A stretch of DNA of 11,735 nucleotides, taken from the NCBI GenBank assembly GCA_029934815.1, contig JAOZLM010000009.1, forward strand, positions 7,271 through 19,005, written 5' to 3'. Positions 1 through 6,959 of this stretch are shown in pieces (position 1 is the stretch's first letter; each line of letters begins with the position of its first letter). Under the pieces are notes generated by a model. It was not told the DNA's origin. It made no database searches and saw only the letters and a list, made by a program, of their open reading frames with translations. This stretch comes from Desulfocapsa sp. Lineage in GTDB: Bacteria > Desulfobacterota > Desulfobulbia > Desulfobulbales > Desulfocapsaceae. The translations under genes were made by a program, and so were the position numbers.

Positions 1-46
1 GTTAAGGCGCAGAAGGGCTTTGAGTTTTAGGGGCTATCCTTAGAAC

Positions 47-222
47 GGCCTCAGTACTTGTACTCGTTCGGTCGCTGTATATTTCTTGATTTTCAACTCA
101 AATTCCATTCCGTTTGAATCGTGCGGACTTTCCGCAAAGACCGATTCAAACGGAATGGAATCTGAGTGAGAAAATGCTACGAAATATTCAGGATGACGCG
201 AACGAGCACAAGCACTGAGGCC
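47..222. repeat. Large imperfect palindrome (MITE-like or structured element)
   Basis: A perfect 20-bp inverted repeat lies at 102-121 and 142-161. Between its arms sits a second small hairpin, 122-127 with 131-136. Further out, 47-70 pairs with 199-222 over 24 bases with two differences, and the stretches between show gapped similarity, so the whole segment can fold into one long hairpin. The two differences in the outer arms, and the 101/162 pair beside the core, are A opposite C on the plus strand, which become G-U pairs in an RNA read from the minus strand. No transposase is present. It may be a non-autonomous mobile element or dispersed repeat. The symmetry is seen directly; its nature is inference. 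Confidence 0.75.
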
Positions 223-251
223 TTTGGGTGATTCTGAGTGTCGTGAGCTTG

Positions 252-280
252 TTGACACAGTCGAGAGTGCTTAGTATTGT
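252..280 (+). promoter_or_regulatory. Candidate sigma70-type promoter for the FmdE-hisHF pair
   Basis: A perfect TTGACA at 252-257 is followed, after exactly 17 bases, by TATTGT at 275-280, which matches the -10 consensus at four of six positions. Transcription would begin near 287, giving a leader of about 40 bases before the ATG at 329. It is the best promoter match I found in the window and lies just downstream of the palindrome. Confidence 0.6.
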
Positions 281-317
281 TGGTGTTTGAATTGTACTTA
301 ATGATAATTGTATATAA

Positions 318-324
318 GTGAGGA
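318..324 (+). promoter_or_regulatory. Ribosome binding site deciding the FmdE-family start
   Basis: GTGAGGA at 318-324 ends four bases before the ATG at 329. It favours that ATG over the in-frame TTG at 308, which lies upstream of this site and has no Shine-Dalgarno of its own. Confidence 0.55.
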
Positions 325-328
325 TCTC

Positions 329-913
329 ATGGAATCATTTGATGTGCTTTTAGAGCGTTCAACCACAGTGCATGGACATACTTGTCCCGGTCAGGTCATT
401 GGCGTGCGAATGTCCATGATTGGTCTTGAGGCCATTGGTATTCACGATCCAAGAGGCCTGGACCGAAAGAAACTCTATGTTCTGGTTGAGATTGATCGTT
501 GTGCAACTGATGCGGTGCAATCGGTAACTGGTTGTAGTCTCGGGAAACGATCCATGCGTTGGATTGACTATGGGGTTATGGCAGCAACTTTTGTAAATCT
601 TGATACTGGAAAAGCTGTGCGTGTGGTAGCCAGGGAAGAATCCCGTGAGTTATCCAAAAAGTATTGTCCTGAAATAGAGCATAAGTACAAACAACAACTT
701 GAGGCGTATCGTGTAATGCCTCAGGATGAGTTGTTTACCGTTACAGAAGTAGCAATCGAAATTCCAAAAGAAGATATGCCCGGTAAACCTCTTAAGCGTG
801 TGCAATGTGAAGACTGCGGAGATTGGGTACAGGATTGTCGTGACGTAGAAAAAGACAATAAAATCCTTTGTCGCGGTTGCGCCAACGGAAAATACTATCA
901 GCCTTTACAATAA
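329..913 (+). CDS. FmdE-family protein with C-terminal zinc ribbon
   Basis: A 194-residue protein of the FmdE family, named after subunit E of molybdenum formylmethanofuran dehydrogenase. The N-terminal domain has the signature HGHTCPG (residues 15-21) followed by GVR, and a second conserved block around residues 54-74 with C58, D61 and C69 in the pattern DRCATDAVQSVTGCSLGKR. The C-terminus carries two CxxC pairs (C160/C163 and C181/C184), a treble-clef or zinc-ribbon metal site. No signal peptide or membrane segment is seen, so it should be cytoplasmic. FmdE homologues are common in anaerobes that lack methanogenesis; their role there is uncertain, with metal or molybdopterin-enzyme-related roles proposed. 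I chose the ATG at 329 because of the GTGAGGA ahead of it; the frame also opens with a TTG at 308. hisHF follows after 12 bases, so the two are probably co-transcribed. Family assignment is firm; function is not. Confidence 0.9.
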   Translation: MESFDVLLERSTTVHGHTCPGQVIGVRMSMIGLEAIGIHDPRGLDRKKLYVLVEIDRCATDAVQSVTGCSLGKRSMRWIDYGVMAATFVNLDTGKAVRVVAREESRELSKKYCPEIEHKYKQQLEAYRVMPQDELFTVTEVAIEIPKEDMPGKPLKRVQCEDCGDWVQDCRDVEKDNKILCRGCANGKYYQPLQ

Positions 914-925
914 ATACAGAAGAGA

Positions 926-2503
926 ATGATAACACTTTTAGATTATGGCGCGGGCAATGTCCGCAGTGTCCGCAATGCAATACGAAAACTTGGGTATGAG
1001 GTGCAGGATGTAAAAAATGCATCTGATATATTGAGCGCAGAACGTCTTATATTTCCGGGAGTCGGCAGTTATGGCTCAGTGATGGATACGCTAAGGCGTG
1101 ACGGACTGGTAGAACCATTAATTGAACGAATAAAGAGCGACAAACCATTTTTAGGGATTTGTGTGGCTTTGCAAACCCTGTTTGAAGGCTCTGAAGAAAG
1201 CCCTGGCGTTGCCGGACTTTCAATTCTAAAAGGGCAGGTAAAACGTTTTTCTCCGTCGAATCTTTCTGTACCCCAGATTGGTTGGAACGGTGTTAATCTT
1301 CATAAAGAGTCTCCTCTTTTTAATGGATACAACGACGAAAAATTATATTTTGTCCATTCATATCGGACCACCCTGGAAGAAGAAAACAGCGACTGGCTCC
1401 TCACTACCACTAACTATGGCGAAGAGTTCGTTTCCAGCGTACAGAAGGGAAATGTCGCAGCTTGCCAGTTTCACCCCGAAAAAAGTGGTGAAGCAGGTCT
1501 TGGAATTTTAAAGAATTACCTGCAGGGAACCAGAGAAACAATTCAGGTTTCAGAAAGGAAAGAAGAAACAAAAATTGCAAAGCGGGTAATCGCCTGCCTT
1601 GATGTGCGTACAAATGATAACGGTGATCTGGTAGTTACCAAAGGGGATCAATATGATGTCCGTGAGTCCGGTGAGGTGAGAAATCTCGGGAAACCTGTTT
1701 CTCTGGCGGCCAGGTATTATAAAGAAGGTGCCGATGAAATAACGTTTCTGAATATAACCGGTTTTCGGGATTTTCCCATGGAAGATCAACCCATGCTTGA
1801 GGTTTTACAGAAAACTTCAGAACAGGTTTTTGTCCCTCTGACCATTGGTGGTGGGATTAGAGAATTCACTGACAGTAATGGCAAAAAATATACCGCACTG
1901 GATGTTGCTGCTGAATATTTCAGATCAGGTGCTGATAAAATTTCCATCGGATCTGATGCCTGTTACACGGTGGAAGACTACCTGAAAACAGGAAAGAAAA
2001 GCGGAAAGAGTTCAATTGAACAGATTTCTTATCATTACGGTGCGCAGGCGGTGGTTATTTCCGTTGATCCAAGACGTGTGTATGTGAAATCACCAGAAGA
2101 AACAAGGCACCACGTTATCAAAACAACTACACCTGGGCCTGATGGAGAAGAGTATTGCTGGTATCAGTGCACCGTAATGGGTGGTCGTGAGGGGCGTGAC
2201 CTTGATGCCGTGCAACTTGCATCGACCTGTGAGATCTTGGGTGCCGGAGAAATTTTGCTCAACTGTATAGATAAGGATGGAACAAACTCCGGTTTTGATA
2301 TGGAACTTATCAATATGGTAAAAGGAGCGGTCACAATTCCTGTGATTGCATCATCGGGTGCCGGATCTGCAGCACATTTCGTTGATGTGTTTAATGAGAC
2401 AGAAGCTGAGGCAGCACTTGCCGCAGGAATCTTCCATAGAAGAGAAGTGCCGATTGCTGAGGTGAAGCAGGCTCTTCGTGATGACGGAGTAGAGATTCGG
2501 TAG
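926..2503 (+). CDS. hisHF: Bifunctional imidazole glycerol phosphate synthase (HisH-HisF fusion, eukaryotic HIS7-like)
   Basis: This 525-residue protein joins both subunits of IGP synthase. The glutaminase releases ammonia from glutamine, and the cyclase combines it with PRFAR to give imidazole glycerol phosphate and AICAR. Residues 1-200 are a class I glutamine amidotransferase: nucleophile C79 in GICVALQ, and H183 and E185 in QFHPEKS. A linker of roughly 15-20 residues leads to a (beta/alpha)8 cyclase from about 217, with the catalytic aspartate in CLDV (D226), D381 in ISVDPRR, phosphate-binding GGGIR (308-312), DGT (451-453) and ASSGAG (475-480). The cyclase half is about 309 residues against about 255 for ordinary bacterial HisF. 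The extra length lies near 313-325, 350-365 and 385-415. These insertions and blocks such as GAGEILLNCIDKDG strongly resemble fungal and plant HIS7 as I remember them. The frame is open throughout, so the fusion is real. The start at 926 has AGAAGAG just upstream. No other his gene is in view. Confidence 0.95.
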   Translation: MITLLDYGAGNVRSVRNAIRKLGYEVQDVKNASDILSAERLIFPGVGSYGSVMDTLRRDGLVEPLIERIKSDKPFLGICVALQTLFEGSEESPGVAGLSILKGQVKRFSPSNLSVPQIGWNGVNLHKESPLFNGYNDEKLYFVHSYRTTLEEENSDWLLTTTNYGEEFVSSVQKGNVAACQFHPEKSGEAGLGILKNYLQGTRETIQVSERKEETKIAKRVIACLDVRTNDNGDLVVTKGDQYDVRESGEVRNLGKPVSLAARYYKEGADEITFLNITGFRDFPMEDQPMLEVLQKTSEQVFVPLTIGGGIREFTDSNGKKYTALDVAAEYFRSGADKISIGSDACYTVEDYLKTGKKSGKSSIEQISYHYGAQAVVISVDPRRVYVKSPEETRHHVIKTTTPGPDGEEYCWYQCTVMGGREGRDLDAVQLASTCEILGAGEILLNCIDKDGTNSGFDMELINMVKGAVTIPVIASSGAGSAAHFVDVFNETEAEAALAAGIFHRREVPIAEVKQALRDDGVEIR

Positions 2504-2524
2504 TATTATTTCGTTTTGAAGAAC

Positions 2525-2569
2525 AAAAAAAATGGGGCTGACAAATTCATTGTCAGCCCCATTTTTTTT
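2525..2569. terminator. Bidirectional rho-independent terminator between hisHF and nhaD
   Basis: Positions 2525-2544 and 2550-2569 are perfectly complementary: a 20-bp stem with a 5-base loop. The inner part is GC-rich (ATGGGGCTGAC and its complement), flanked by eight A on the left and eight T on the right. It gives a U-run after the hairpin in both directions, so it can end hisHF from the left and nhaD, whose stop lies 20 bases away, from the right. Confidence 0.93.
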
Positions 2570-2588
2570 GTTAAATGAGTTTCGTAAC

Positions 2589-4025
2589 TCAGAATTTACT
2601 TCCGTTTACCAGAAAGTGGGTAACGATAGAAGCACCATATCCAAGGGCAATTACAGGTGTCCATTTCAGGTGGGCACCAAAAGTATAAACGCCTCTTGCC
2701 TGACCCATAAGGGCAACACCAGCAGCAGATCCAATGGAAAGCAGACTCCCGCCAACTCCAGCAGTAAGTGTCACCAGTAGCCATTGGCCCTGTGACATGT
2801 CAGGTAGCATGGTAAGCACGGCAAACATAACGGGAATGTTATCAACAATTGCGGAAAGCAGGCCCACCGTAACATTAGCAGAAGTTGCTCCCCAGCTGCC
2901 ATACATGATATGGGAGACCATACCCAGATAGCCCATAAAACCTAAACCACCAACACAGAGAATAACTCCGTAGAAGAAAAACAGGGTATCCCACTCTGCT
3001 CTGGCGACGCTTTTGAAAATATCAAATGCGACCGTATCACCGAGACGTTCATCAGCTTTTTCAGGATCATAAACAACCCCTTTAGCATGTTTAGTATGGG
3101 TCTTCTTCAGGTAAAATCCATAAATTTTGAGATAAGAAAGTCCCATCATCATGCCAGCCATTGGAGGTAAATGGAGGAAGTTGTGGAAGCTTACTGCGGT
3201 CGCAATCGTCATCAGGAAAAGAAAAATAACTGTGATTCCACCACGCTTCATGTTGACAATCTGGCCATCACCTTCAGGTTTGCTTTTCTCGATTGCAAAA
3301 CTCATAATTGTTGCAGGTACAATCCAGTTTACAAGTGAAGGAAGAAAGAGTGCGAAGAATTCACTGAAACTGACAATTCCTTTTTGCCACACCATAAGTG
3401 TTGTGATATCTCCAAAAGGACTGAATGCACCACCAGCATTAGCTGCAACAACGATATTGATGCAGGCAAGGGATACGAATTTTGCTTTACCTTTGCCAAG
3501 AGCCATAACCACAGCACACATAAGAAGGGCCGTTGTGAGGTTATCAGCAACTGGTGAAATTAAAAAAGAGAGTGCACCGGTAATCCAGAACAATTGACGG
3601 AAAGAAAGTCCGGCAGAAACAAGTTTTGCACGAAGAGCCTGGAAAACAAGTCGTTCTTCCAAGGCGTTGATATAGGTCATGGCCACCAGTAAGAAGAAAA
3701 ATAACTCAGCGTACTCGAGGATATTATGACGAATGGCAATTCCTGCGGCATGGGGCATGTCGTGTTGGGCATAAACCCATGCAATAAGGATCCAGATTAT
3801 ACCTGCCGCCAGAAGAACTGGTTTTGATTTCCGTAAGTGTGTGTATTCCTCTGCCATAACAAAGAGGTAAGCAATCGCAAACAGAAGAAGGGAAATATAA
3901 CCAACGTTGTGAGAAGTTAAGTCAAGTGTTTCTGCGGCATGTCCTGAAGATGCAAAGACACAGGCCGGAAGGACGAGTGTGAGAAGTGTAGCTAAGGGGT
4001 AAAAAAATCTGGCTGAACCAGTCAT
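2589..4025 (-). CDS. nhaD: Na+/H+ antiporter, NhaD type
   Basis: A 478-residue polytopic inner-membrane protein of the NhaD family (ion transporter superfamily), which exports Na+ (often Li+ too) in exchange for protons. Diagnostic blocks are PVADNLTTAL (158-167), NAGGAFSPFGDITTLMVW (196-213), IVDNIPVMFA (393-402) and GSAAGVALMG (432-441). The charged residues inside hydrophobic stretches are what one expects in the ion path. The N-terminus (about residues 1-31) looks like a cleavable signal peptide ending near ASSGHAAE, before the first long hydrophobic segment at about 42-57; a signal sequence has been noted in some NhaD proteins. The start is supported by AGGAGA five bases upstream (4031-4036 on the plus strand). 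It is convergent with hisHF. lpxC lies upstream on the same strand with a 261-base gap, so nhaD probably has its own promoter, though I could not pick a convincing one. The assignment is strong; ion specificity is inferred from the family. Confidence 0.92.
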   Translation of the reverse strand: MTGSARFFYPLATLLTLVLPACVFASSGHAAETLDLTSHNVGYISLLLFAIAYLFVMAEEYTHLRKSKPVLLAAGIIWILIAWVYAQHDMPHAAGIAIRHNILEYAELFFFLLVAMTYINALEERLVFQALRAKLVSAGLSFRQLFWITGALSFLISPVADNLTTALLMCAVVMALGKGKAKFVSLACINIVVAANAGGAFSPFGDITTLMVWQKGIVSFSEFFALFLPSLVNWIVPATIMSFAIEKSKPEGDGQIVNMKRGGITVIFLFLMTIATAVSFHNFLHLPPMAGMMMGLSYLKIYGFYLKKTHTKHAKGVVYDPEKADERLGDTVAFDIFKSVARAEWDTLFFFYGVILCVGGLGFMGYLGMVSHIMYGSWGATSANVTVGLLSAIVDNIPVMFAVLTMLPDMSQGQWLLVTLTAGVGGSLLSIGSAAGVALMGQARGVYTFGAHLKWTPVIALGYGASIVTHFLVNGSKF

Positions 4026-4286
4026 GAAATTCTCCTAAAAAAAATTGCTGAATGCGATAAAAAAACATGAATTAAAAGAAGCATATCATAGACGTTCTTT
4101 GTTTGACAAGGAAGGCAAGTATAAAAGTAATTTTTATTTGAGCACTATTGTGGGGTTATTGGTAGGTGGAATGCCATGAAATCTGTTGATGGGACAGTAG
4201 CTTTTAACTTCATGTGTTCACTGGGATGACATGAGTGGAAGCTGTGTGTCAGCGCAAATCAGGAAAAGAAAAGCTATCAGACAAAA
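4026..4286. other. Intergenic region between lpxC and nhaD
   Basis: This 261-base AT-rich stretch holds no plausible gene. It should contain the nhaD promoter on the minus strand. The nearest hexamer pair there, TTGTCA followed by TATGAT, has only 13 bases between the boxes, so I do not call it. I see no clear terminator after lpxC; only short hairpins such as TCATGT/ACATGA near 4210-4234. Confidence 0.5.
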
Positions 4287-5291
4287 TCAGGATGCATGAA
4301 CAGCAGCATGATGCGTGCGAACCGGCTGTGGAACAAAGAATGGCATGAATTGTTTTCCCATGGCTTTTGTGGTTGAGCTGATCTGGTGGAATACAGAGTG
4401 ACTTCCTTTTTCTTCCATTTCAACAACCTCCCAACAGTCACTTGCGGCGATCAGGGCCTTCATAAAGGCAAGATGCTGTGTATGACCGGCACGTTTTGCA
4501 ATAATATGACCAAGGATCGGGCAACCCATGAGGGCAAGATCGCCTATAAGGTCGAGCACTTTATGGCGGATAAATTCGTCACTGAAACGTAATCCTCCAT
4601 CGTTTAAGATGGTTTCACGGTCCCAGTGGATAGCTATAACATTGTCAAGGTTGCCGCCTTGAGCGAGTCCGTTGGCCCAAAGTTCTTCAACCTGTTCTAC
4701 ATAACCAAAGGTTCTGGCCTGTGAGATTTCTTTGCTGAATTTTTCAGGACTGAGTTCTATGGAATAGGACTGGCTGTTAATGATAGAATCATCAAAGTGA
4801 ATTTCACCACTTACCTTAAATCCGTCGTAGGGGAGGATTCTGATTTCGGTGTCGCCAGCTGTGAAAACAACTTCTTTGGTGATACGCAGTACGTGACGCA
4901 TGGCCTTCTGCTTTTTAAGCCCTGCACGTTTTAGGAGCAGCATAAATGGTCCGGCACTTCCATCCATAATGGGTACTTCTGCACCGTCAAGTTCGATATC
5001 TGCGTTGTCAACACCGTATCCCTGTAATGCTGCCATAAGATGTTCCGTGGTGGCTACCATAACATTTGCATCTGCAATAGTTGTGGCAAGGCGTGTATCT
5101 ACTACCTTATCCATGTGGGCAGGAACGCCCTCGGTGTCACCCAGGTCAGTACGAAAAAAGCGAATGCCGGAATTTTCAGGAGCAGGTTTGATACTAAGGA
5201 CAATCTCGTTTCCGGAGTGCAAGCCAACACCTGTGCAACTAACAGTTTTATGTAACGTGTGTTGATGTGGGTCAAGGGTAAGAGATGCCAT
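4287..5291 (-). CDS. lpxC: UDP-3-O-acyl-N-acetylglucosamine deacetylase LpxC
   Basis: LpxC is the zinc hydrolase that removes the acetyl group from UDP-3-O-acyl-GlcNAc, the committed step of lipid A synthesis, in the cytoplasm. The 334-residue protein starts with the typical TLHKTVSCTGVGLHSG block. Zinc ligands are H84 in TTEHLMAAL and H243 and D247 in RHKVLDLIGDLAL. E83 is the expected general base and H270 in the GHTQH segment the catalytic histidine. The DNADIELDGAEVPIMDGSAGPF stretch (from residue 95) is also characteristic. It is about 30 residues longer than the 305-residue E. coli enzyme, mostly in a C-terminal tail after residue 300 ending AAVHAS. An AAGGA lies upstream of the start. 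lpxK is upstream on the same strand, 216 bases away. LpxC is a known control point of the pathway and in E. coli is degraded by FtsH through its C-terminus; whether the longer tail plays such a role here is unknown. Confidence 0.97.
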   Translation of the reverse strand: MASLTLDPHQHTLHKTVSCTGVGLHSGNEIVLSIKPAPENSGIRFFRTDLGDTEGVPAHMDKVVDTRLATTIADANVMVATTEHLMAALQGYGVDNADIELDGAEVPIMDGSAGPFMLLLKRAGLKKQKAMRHVLRITKEVVFTAGDTEIRILPYDGFKVSGEIHFDDSIINSQSYSIELSPEKFSKEISQARTFGYVEQVEELWANGLAQGGNLDNVIAIHWDRETILNDGGLRFSDEFIRHKVLDLIGDLALMGCPILGHIIAKRAGHTQHLAFMKALIAASDCWEVVEMEEKGSHSVFHQISSTTKAMGKQFMPFFVPQPVRTHHAAVHAS

Positions 5292-5449
5292 TTTTAATCC
5301 TTATATATTACAGAAGTAGAGTTTTTCATTAAATTCTGGCATTTAACGATGCAAGAAGTGTGCCGTCTGTGTTTGCAGTGACTTTGCGTGCTGTGGGTAG
5401 TTAAGAAAGTACGTGTTGTTAGTATGATGTGTGGAGTTATGTCTTTTTG

Positions 5450-5492
5450 CCCTCACAGCTCTACTTTGTGGGGACTTTGACACAAGTGAGGG
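5450..5492. repeat. Small nested inverted repeat between lpxK and lpxC
   Basis: CCCTCAC (5450-5456) is complementary to GTGAGGG (5486-5492), and immediately inside the right arm CACAA (5481-5485) pairs with TTGTG (5466-5470), leaving a 9-base bulge on the left. In the minus-strand transcript it follows the lpxK stop by about 15 bases. No U-run follows, so it is not an obvious terminator. It could be an RNA structure in the lpxK-lpxC spacer, or chance. Confidence 0.35.
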
Positions 5493-5507
5493 AAAAGTGA
5501 CATGATT

Positions 5508-6563
5508 TCAGGGCTTGAAGCCTTTAATCTGCTCATTAAGATATTCATCAAAGTCATTGTCTGGCTCTACTTTCATCTGCAATGAAAAAACAGGAAGTTT
5601 GAAGTTTTCTTTACGTATCTTAACAAGATCTTTTTCTGTTGTAATGATGGCTTGTGCTCCGCTGCTCTCAGCTTTTCGGTTTATTTTTTTCAAAAGAGAA
5701 GGGGTAAGTGCCTGATGATCTCGTAACGGCATAAATCCTGACAGCTCCAGTCCCTGGTCAGTAAGCGTTTTTCGGAACAGTTCTGGCTGTCCTATTCCAC
5801 AGAAAGCAAAGAGTGGTGCGGGAAGTGCTGAAAGCTCATGTTGACTTTTATCTGCTAACGATTGTGCCTGTTTTGCTTTGTAAGAGGCAAAAAAAACGGG
5901 AGTTTCCGGGAAACGCAGCAGGAGAATGGCCTTAAATTTGCTTGCACGTTCATAGAGTTCGTCTGTGATTCCGGTAATTACAAAGGCACTGCCACGTTTA
6001 AGTGCTGAAATTGGTTCTCGCAGATCTCCACCCGGAAACACCCGGCTGTTCCCGGCAAGACTTGCAGCGCTAAAAAGAACAAGATCAAGATCTCGTTGTA
6101 CCGCAAGATGCTGGAAACCATCATCTAGAATAAGAACATTACATTTTGCTGTCTCAGCAGCATAACGACAGGGAAGAATACGGACAATACCGGTGAGAAC
6201 GTGAATGCCTGGCAGACTGTGTGCCAGAAAACAGGGCTCGTCACCAGCAGATTTCGCATCAAGATAAACTTCTGTCCCATCGGAAACGACATTTACCTTG
6301 TTTCCGGCAGCACCGCCATAACCCCTTGAAACGATGGCAGGCTTAAATCCTTTTGCTAATAACTTTTCGGCAATATAGCCTACAACCGGAGTTTTACCGG
6401 TACCACCCATGGTCAAATTACCAACAGAAATAACAGGGACATTTAGCGAGTAACTCTTCTTAATTCCTTTAAGGTAGAGACTTTCCCGGCTTTTCATAAC
6501 TGCGCTGTAAAGCGGGCTGAAAGGGCGACCAAAGAAGTTAAGCAATGAAAATTTTTGTGACAT
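5508..6563 (-). CDS. lpxK: Tetraacyldisaccharide 4'-kinase LpxK
   Basis: LpxK is the membrane-associated P-loop kinase that adds the 4'-phosphate to the tetraacyldisaccharide to form lipid IVA. In the 351-residue product the Walker A region is GNLTMGGTGKTP (48-59), followed by SRGYGG (79-84), GDEP (107-110), DDGFQH (147-152, with the conserved catalytic aspartate), FPGGDLREP (176-184), FCGIGQPELF (254-263) and TTEKDLV (308-314). The N-terminal SPLYSAVMKSRESLY segment (16-30) matches the membrane-contacting helix seen in the family. The length is close to the usual 325-350. The start lacks a clear Shine-Dalgarno, but no later start keeps the conserved N-terminal block. The gene is divergent from livJ and lies upstream of lpxC on the same strand. 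The two share a pathway but are spaced widely enough for lpxC to have its own promoter. Confidence 0.96.
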   Translation of the reverse strand: MSQKFSLLNFFGRPFSPLYSAVMKSRESLYLKGIKKSYSLNVPVISVGNLTMGGTGKTPVVGYIAEKLLAKGFKPAIVSRGYGGAAGNKVNVVSDGTEVYLDAKSAGDEPCFLAHSLPGIHVLTGIVRILPCRYAAETAKCNVLILDDGFQHLAVQRDLDLVLFSAASLAGNSRVFPGGDLREPISALKRGSAFVITGITDELYERASKFKAILLLRFPETPVFFASYKAKQAQSLADKSQHELSALPAPLFAFCGIGQPELFRKTLTDQGLELSGFMPLRDHQALTPSLLKKINRKAESSGAQAIITTEKDLVKIRKENFKLPVFSLQMKVEPDNDFDEYLNEQIKGFKP

Positions 6564-6643
6564 ATTTTGAGGAATAATTATTATGGGTTGAAATTACATC
6601 TTACGAAGTTATGTTGGATGTTTTTGACAAAAAATAGCTGATT

Positions 6644-6785
6644 ACCGTTGAACCTCAGTTTCGTTCGATTTCTGCGATTCCGTCATTCCGGACCTGATCC
6701 GGAATCTTGTAAAAAAAACAGGTAGTTCTGACGAGATTCCGGATCAAATCCGGAATGACAAAAGTGGTAGCTGAGCTTCAGTGGT
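6644..6785. repeat. Dispersed palindromic repeat (MITE-like), 'gtcattccggaNNtgatccggaatc' type
   Basis: The core arms 6682-6706 and 6735-6759 form a 25-bp inverted repeat with two differences, around a 28-base A-rich spacer. Outer segments 6644-6658 and 6771-6785 also match in inverted orientation at about 12 of 15 positions, so the element is probably about 140 bp. Each core arm is itself partly self-complementary (ATTCCGGA...TCCGGAAT). From general knowledge, very similar 25-mers recur in the intergenic DNA of many proteobacteria as a repetitive element; the copy number in this genome cannot be seen here. Confidence 0.8.
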
Positions 6786-6840
6786 CATCAGGAAAATAAG
6801 GCGTGACATTTGTCCGAATACGATTAATGTCCACTTCCTT

Positions 6841-6867
6841 TTGACTAATTGGTACGTTAATGATACT
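6841..6867 (+). promoter_or_regulatory. Candidate promoter for the liv operon
   Basis: TTGACT (6841-6846, five of six matches) and GATACT (6862-6867, four of six) are separated by 15 bases, which is short of the 17-base optimum. It would give a leader of about 85 bases before the livJ start at 6960. It is the best pair I see in this stretch, but the spacing makes it tentative. Confidence 0.35.
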
Positions 6868-6949
6868 AACATCCGTAGAGAGTTTCAGCCCTATTCTTTA
6901 TTCTGCTCAATTTTGTTTAAAGAGTCGGGTAAAATTAAATCCCAAATTT

Positions 6950-6953
6950 GGAG
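6950..6953 (+). promoter_or_regulatory. Ribosome binding site deciding the livJ start
   Basis: GGAG at 6950-6953 lies six bases before the ATG at 6960, but touches or overlaps the alternative in-frame ATG at 6954 and TTG at 6948. Only the start at 6960 has workable spacing. Confidence 0.55.
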
Positions 6954-6959
6954 ATGAAC

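Larger units (their letters stand above)
6564..6959. other. Divergent intergenic region lpxK-livJ
   Basis: About 396 bases separate the two divergent starts. The region contains the palindromic element at about 6644-6785, a candidate livJ promoter at 6841-6867, and roughly 80 bases adjoining lpxK in which I find no convincing promoter. I see no protein-coding gene here. Confidence 0.7.

Noticed and set aside
1..240. Possibility that the palindrome is an integron attC site
   Set aside because: I could not place the required paired core sites (RYYYAAC and GTTRRRY) at its ends, and no integron integrase or cassette pattern is present. GTTAAGG at base 1 does not fit the core consensus.
40..258. 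A 72-codon open frame on the minus strand across the palindrome
   Set aside because: It lies almost wholly within the inverted repeat, has no recognisable domain or good ribosome site, and is best explained by the repeat.
926..2503. hisHF as two genes joined by a sequencing error
   Set aside because: The frame is open throughout with a natural linker, and the cyclase half has HIS7-type features, so a real fusion is the simpler reading.
3151..3597. A 148-codon plus-strand frame inside nhaD
   Set aside because: It is antisense to a strongly conserved transporter gene, has no start signal, and its translation resembles no family I know.
4900..5265. A 121-codon plus-strand frame inside lpxC
   Set aside because: It is antisense to conserved LpxC motifs; codon bias of the real gene explains the open frame.
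5450..5492. The inverted repeat after lpxK as a rho-independent terminator
   Set aside because: The minus-strand transcript has A-rich, not U-rich, sequence after the stem, and on the plus strand there is no upstream gene to terminate.
6848..6870. A sigma54 (-24/-12) promoter upstream of livJ
   Set aside because: TTGGTACG resembles a -24 box, but the position where GC of the -12 box must lie reads AT, so the spacing rule fails.
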